NCBI RefSeq assembly: GCF_029892155.1
Contig: NZ_JARZAG010000035.1
Location: 1 to 64,000 of the forward strand
Direction of reading: 5' to 3'
DNA from: Kitasatospora sp. GAS204B
GTDB taxonomy: Bacteria > Actinomycetota > Actinomycetes > Streptomycetales > Streptomycetaceae
DNA: 64,000 nt
Shown: positions 60,770 through 64,000 of the stretch, piece by piece
Layout: every line of letters starts with the position of its first letter
How positions within the stretch are numbered: the first letter of the stretch is position 1
Translations under genes and position numbers: made by a program
Notes under the pieces: model-generated
What the model was told of the DNA's origin: nothing
What the model saw: only the letters and a program-made list of their open reading frames with translations
Databases searched by the model: none

Positions 60770-61332
60770 CATCGAGCGGACCAGATGAAGATGCCCGCGA
60801 TGTGGAGTCCCGCCTGGAAGACGGTGCACGACGGGCCGGGTGCGCGGCCGGCCGATTGCCCTGGGTACGCGCTGGGCGGCCATGACGTGCTCGAAAGCAG
60901 GTGCGTCACCGGCCTGGCCAGGTGTGAGGCGGAAGCACAACGGGCGGCAGCGGCCGTCCACGGCGAGGTGGATCTTCGTCGTCAGCCCGCCGCGCGAGCG
61001 CCCGATGGCATGGCGGTCGGGCTCGCCAGCCGGGGCCCCTTTTGACGGGCCCCGGCCGCGTTCTGGTGGGCGCACACGATGGTGGAGTCGACCGAGACGA
61101 CCCAGCCGAGATGTTCGTCGGCGTAAGCGAGGGCCGCGCTCTGGGACTGCCAGGAGTCGGAGCTGTCGCCGATGCGATCGCCGTGGGGGACGTGGGTGGC
61201 CGAGACGTTGACGAACAGGAAGAGCACCTGGTCGGCGCGGTTGGCGGCGACATCGAGGGCGTGTTCGACCTGGTAGCGGGTGGAGTCGGGCTCGGGCGAG
61301 CAGAACTCCGGCCGCCAGTAGCCCTCAATCAC
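60770..61332 (-). pseudogene. IS5-type transposase relic
   Basis: Two minus-strand frames carry transposase text: WVVSVDSTIVCAHQNAAGAR (to about 61030), then after a frameshift HAIGRSRGGLTTKIHLAVDG, LTPGQAGDAPAFEHVMAAQ and GRPRTRP (to about 60860). This is the N-half of a DDE transposase with the catalytic Asp in VDST. The C-terminal DDE part is missing and the N-terminal part is abnormal, so the element is dead. No clear terminal inverted repeats were found. It lies between the small hypothetical gene and the ABC gene. Confidence 0.75.
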
Positions 61333-61419
61333 GTTGATCGGACCTTCTCGGCGGCGGCACGCCGGATCTCGGCCGTCGCCCGAAGCACGGCAGCCGAGAC
61401 CCAGCCCTGACGGTCGCTA

Positions 61420-63411
61420 CTACTCGCCGGCCGCCCGCTGGCTCGGCACCGCGCGGTCGCGCTGGAGGTCCAGCAGTTCACGGAAGAGGCCGTCCGGTTG
61501 GGCGGCCAACTCCGGCCAGCTGCCGGTCTGTACGATGCGCCCCTGGTCCAGCACGATCACCCGGTCCGCCACCGCCGCGTTGGCGATGTTGTGCGTGACC
61601 AGGAGGGTGATCCGGTCGGGCGCGAAGGCCCGCAGGGCGTGCAGGATCTTGTGCTCGGCCCTGGGGTCGAGGTCGGAGGTCGGCTCGTCGAGGATCAGCA
61701 GGCCGGGGTTGAGTGTGCTGCGGTAGAGGGCGCGGGCCACCGCCGCGCGCTGCCAGCCGCCGCCGGACAGTTCGGCGCCGCCCAGCCAGCCCTGGGCGAG
61801 CAGGGTGCGCCAGCCGGAGCGCAGCCGGGCCACCACCTCGTCGAAACCGGTGTGCGCCGCCGCCCGCTGCACTTCGGCCATCAGGTCCTCGGTGAGGTGT
61901 CCGAGGTGGACGTTCTCGGCGGCGGGCAGTGGCCAGCGGGCGAACTCCTGCGGGACCCGGGCGACCCGGCGCCACATGCCGTCGGCGTCCAACTCCTCGA
62001 CGGGCACGCCGTCCCAGGTGATCTGCCCGGTCTGCGGCAGGTAGAGCCCGGCCAGGTGTTTGAGCAGGGTGGACTTGCCGCTGCCGTTCTGCCCGATCAC
62101 GGCGACCACCTCGCCGCGTCGCAGTGTCATGCTGACGTCGCGCAGTGCGGGTTCCTGCTGCTCGCCCGGGTAGGTGTGGCAGAGCGCCTTGATCTCGACC
62201 AGTTCGGGGGCGGGCGGGATGATCGAACCGCGCTGGATCCGGTGGCCGCCGGCCTCGTCCAGGAACCTGAAGTAGTCGTCCAGGTAGAGGCCGGTGCGGT
62301 AGAGCCGGGCACCGTTGCCGACCATGCCCTGCACGCCGTTGGAAGCGGTGCGCAGCGCGAAGGTGGCGGCTCCGGCGGCGGCCAGGTCGATCCGGCCGCT
62401 GGCGACCAGGAAGAGCAGGACGCCCCAGATCAGCGCGCTCCCGGCGCCGGTGCCGAGCGCCGCCAGCAGCGACACCTTCGCCGCCTTGCGGGTGGCCTGG
62501 TCGGTCGCCGCGACGATCCTGGCCTCGGCCTGCCGGTACTTCGCCATCATGAACGGCGTCACCTGGTCGGACCGGACCTGGTCGGCGCGGCCCTTGTCGA
62601 TCAGGAACCAACGGTAGATCCGCAGGGCCTGCCGCTCCTCGTTGGTGGTGACGGCGGCGAGGTAGTGGATCCGCGCGGTGCGCACGGCCGCGATGCCGGA
62701 GGGCACCGAGCCGAGCAGCAGGAACGGGACCAGCCAGGGGTGCAGGGTGGCCAGCACGCCGGCCGCCGCGACCAGCGAGACCGTGGAGGCGATCACGTCC
62801 TGGGCGTTGGAGAGCAGGTCGGGCGTGGTGGCCGCGCCCCGGTCGGCGGACTCCCACTGCTCGGCGTAGGACGGTTCGTCGTATGCCTTCAACTCGGCGG
62901 CGCAGCCGGCGGCGATCAGCGCGAGGTCAGCCTCCCGGTTGATCCGCGGTGCCACTTTGGTCGACAGGCTGGTCACGGTGATGCCGAGCACCGCACGCAG
63001 GGCGGTGGCCGCGCTGAGCACCGCCAGCGACGGGGCGGCGTGGCGCAGGTGGAGGCCGACCGGGCCGGGGACCAGCAGGGCGCCGAGCGTGCCGGTGGTG
63101 GCGTACAGGGCGAGCGCGCCGAAGATCCCGGAGAGCAGCTGGCAGCAGAGCAGCAGCACCGTGGCGGTGCGGTCGGCGTGCCAGGCCAGGGCGAGGGCGC
63201 GGCGGACGAGTTGGGGCAGGCGGCGCACCATCGCGGCGGCCGAGACCGACTCGCCGGCCCGGCGGCGGTTGTCGCCGTGGAAGTGCGCCCGGATCTGCTC
63301 GCCTGGCTCGGGCTCGTCGGGCTCCCGCTGTGGCTGGTCTGGCTGGTCGGGCTCGGGCCGGCCGGTGTCGTCGGTCGCGGCCTGCTCGGTCCTGACGGCG
63401 TGTTCGGACAC
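61420..63411 (-). CDS. ABC transporter, fused permease and ATPase
   Basis: 663 aa. An acidic Pro/Glu-rich N-terminus (~50 residues) leads to a six-helix membrane domain and a C-terminal ATPase: Walker A GQNGSGKST, signature LSGGGWQ, Walker B GLLILDEPTSDLDP, switch His in VTHNIANA. It is a half-size exporter that should dimerise. The lone fused form next to a TetR gene fits drug or peptide efflux. The GTG at 63411 has GGGAGC upstream. The TetR gene is divergent across 285 bp that otherwise show no gene, so it probably controls this exporter. Confidence 0.88.
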   Translation of the reverse strand: MSEHAVRTEQAATDDTGRPEPDQPDQPQREPDEPEPGEQIRAHFHGDNRRRAGESVSAAAMVRRLPQLVRRALALAWHADRTATVLLLCCQLLSGIFGALALYATTGTLGALLVPGPVGLHLRHAAPSLAVLSAATALRAVLGITVTSLSTKVAPRINREADLALIAAGCAAELKAYDEPSYAEQWESADRGAATTPDLLSNAQDVIASTVSLVAAAGVLATLHPWLVPFLLLGSVPSGIAAVRTARIHYLAAVTTNEERQALRIYRWFLIDKGRADQVRSDQVTPFMMAKYRQAEARIVAATDQATRKAAKVSLLAALGTGAGSALIWGVLLFLVASGRIDLAAAGAATFALRTASNGVQGMVGNGARLYRTGLYLDDYFRFLDEAGGHRIQRGSIIPPAPELVEIKALCHTYPGEQQEPALRDVSMTLRRGEVVAVIGQNGSGKSTLLKHLAGLYLPQTGQITWDGVPVEELDADGMWRRVARVPQEFARWPLPAAENVHLGHLTEDLMAEVQRAAAHTGFDEVVARLRSGWRTLLAQGWLGGAELSGGGWQRAAVARALYRSTLNPGLLILDEPTSDLDPRAEHKILHALRAFAPDRITLLVTHNIANAAVADRVIVLDQGRIVQTGSWPELAAQPDGLFRELLDLQRDRAVPSQRAAGE

Positions 63412-63639
63412 AGTGCTCCCCTGGTTCGGTGGACTGACGGCAGCTGCTGGCACCGCTCGGGCGGGGCGGGCGGGCCGGGTGCGGTCCCCGATCCTGGCAG
63501 CGCCGCGACCGGCCCCTCGGCGTGTCCCGCCAGGTCTCACTCGATCCGGGCGAATACGTGTCCGCGTCGGCGAGTTGGTGGCAGTGGATCTCCGCGACGG
63601 TCACCCCCGCGCCTGCGTGGCGGCCTCGCGCAGCGCGCC

Positions 63640-63690
63640 AACGAACACGTTCGTTAGAAACTTGTTCGCGACGAACGCGTTCGCTACGCT
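63640..63690. promoter_or_regulatory. TetR operators and leaderless promoter
   Basis: AACGAACACGTTCGTT (63640-63655) is a 7-2-7 palindrome and CGAACGCGTTCG (63672-63683) a perfect 12-mer; both share GAAC..GTTC. TTGTTC (63663-63668) and TACGCT (63685-63690), 16 bp apart, form a promoter whose start falls at the ATG, 6 bp on. The second palindrome overlaps the promoter spacer, which suits autorepression. Confidence 0.6.
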
Positions 63691-63696
63691 GGAGGC

Positions 63697-64000
63697 ATGA
63701 CAGCAGCCCCTCCCCCGACCCCCCGCAGCCGTCGCGAGCGGCCCGCCAAGCCCGCGCTCACCCGGGCCGGCATCGTTGCGGCCGCCGTCGCGCTGATGCG
63801 TACCGAAGGCCTGGAGCGGGCCACCATGCGGCGGCTCGCGCAGGAGCTCGACACCGGCGCGGCCTCGCTCTACGTCTACGTCCGCAACACCGCCGAGCTG
63901 CACGCCGCGATCCTGGACGAGTTGCTCGGCGCCGTCGACCTGAGTGCGGTACGCACGACGGGCGACTGGCGCGAGCGGCTGGCGACGGTGCTCACCTCGT
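63697..64000 (+). CDS. TetR-family regulator, partial (C-terminus off the right edge)
   Basis: About 101 N-terminal residues visible. TRAGIVAAAVALMRTEGLERATMRRLAQELDTGAASLYVYVRNTAELHAAILD is the TetR DNA-binding domain. The residue pattern ASLYVYVRNTAEL matches the TetR class with a TetR_C ligand domain. GGAGG lies too close to the ATG to be a good ribosome site, and the upstream -10 box fits leaderless translation. It likely represses itself and the divergent ABC exporter. Confidence 0.85.
   Translation, partial: MTAAPPPTPRSRRERPAKPALTRAGIVAAAVALMRTEGLERATMRRLAQELDTGAASLYVYVRNTAELHAAILDELLGAVDLSAVRTTGDWRERLATVLTS

Noticed and set aside
60770-61332. Functional insertion sequence
   Set aside because: The transposase is frameshifted, lacks its C-terminal DDE part, and no terminal inverted repeats are visible.

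Overview
The window is high-GC actinobacterial DNA, most likely from Streptomyces, Kitasatospora or a close relative. The signs are strong G/C bias at third codon positions, many GTG starts, 4-bp GTGA/ATGA overlaps, probable leaderless genes, a Streptomyces-type subtilisin inhibitor, a Tat-exported deacetylase, a GH16/ricin-B exoenzyme and many one-regulator/one-effector pairs. I saw no tRNA, rRNA or CRISPR array. The genus cannot be fixed from this sequence alone.

Region 1 (1-11.7 kb) is the most notable part: an apparent natural-product cluster with nitrogen-nitrogen bond (hydrazine) chemistry. Reading leftward it has an ATP-grasp ligase, an MFS pump, a VOC protein, a FAD amino-acid-oxidase-like enzyme, a lysine/ornithine N-hydroxylase, a small cupin, a methionyl-tRNA-synthetase-like enzyme and a second MFS pump cut by the window edge. 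N-hydroxylase plus cupin plus MetRS-like domain plus FAD oxidase is the set that makes hydrazines from N6-hydroxylysine in s56-p1-type pathways. Known hydrazine synthetases carry cupin and MetRS in one chain; here they are two genes overlapping by 4 bp. Divergently transcribed is a full-length M1 aminopeptidase homologue whose zinc site and GAMEN motif are both lost, so it should not be a normal peptidase. The product is unknown and the cluster runs off the left edge.

Region 2 (11.7-23.6 kb) is ordinary accessory chromosome: an APC permease next to a frameshifted remnant, a Tat-exported polysaccharide deacetylase, an ABM monooxygenase, a DUF3592-like protein, a LysR regulator, a TetR/SDR divergent pair with two candidate operators, an AraC/SnoaL pair, an M20 peptidase, an alpha/beta hydrolase lacking its nucleophile, and a secreted GH16 glucanase with a ricin-B domain. 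Region 3 (23.9-33.2 kb) encodes a 1,560-residue secreted protein (beta-propeller, ASH-like and lectin-like domains), a cellulose-synthase-like GT2 fused to a GH26-like domain, and a GT39-type enzyme, probably a cell-envelope glycan locus.

Region 4 (33.3-48.5 kb) holds two alpha/beta hydrolases, a DUF998 protein, a zinc alcohol dehydrogenase followed by a 19-bp-stem terminator, cydAB, a translationally coupled DUF389/gluconokinase/antiporter operon, a GH15 hydrolase, a cyclase-family protein, a GMC oxidoreductase and a glucose-dehydrogenase-like SDR. Several of these fit a glucose-to-gluconate-to-6-phosphogluconate route. Region 5 (48.6-64 kb) holds a PadR/SnoaL pair with a 34-bp operator palindrome, two small hypotheticals, a SpoIIE-type phosphatase, an EF-G paralogue preceded by a putative leader peptide and attenuator, a class V aminotransferase, an S53-like protease, a subtilisin inhibitor with an aspartate at P1, a MurG paralogue, an IS5-type transposase relic, an ABC exporter and a partial TetR gene.

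Two dispersed repeat families cut across these regions: a ~165-bp hairpin element (two full copies and one end fragment), and a short CTGACG..CGTCAG-type palindrome found seven times, always just after the 3' end of a gene.
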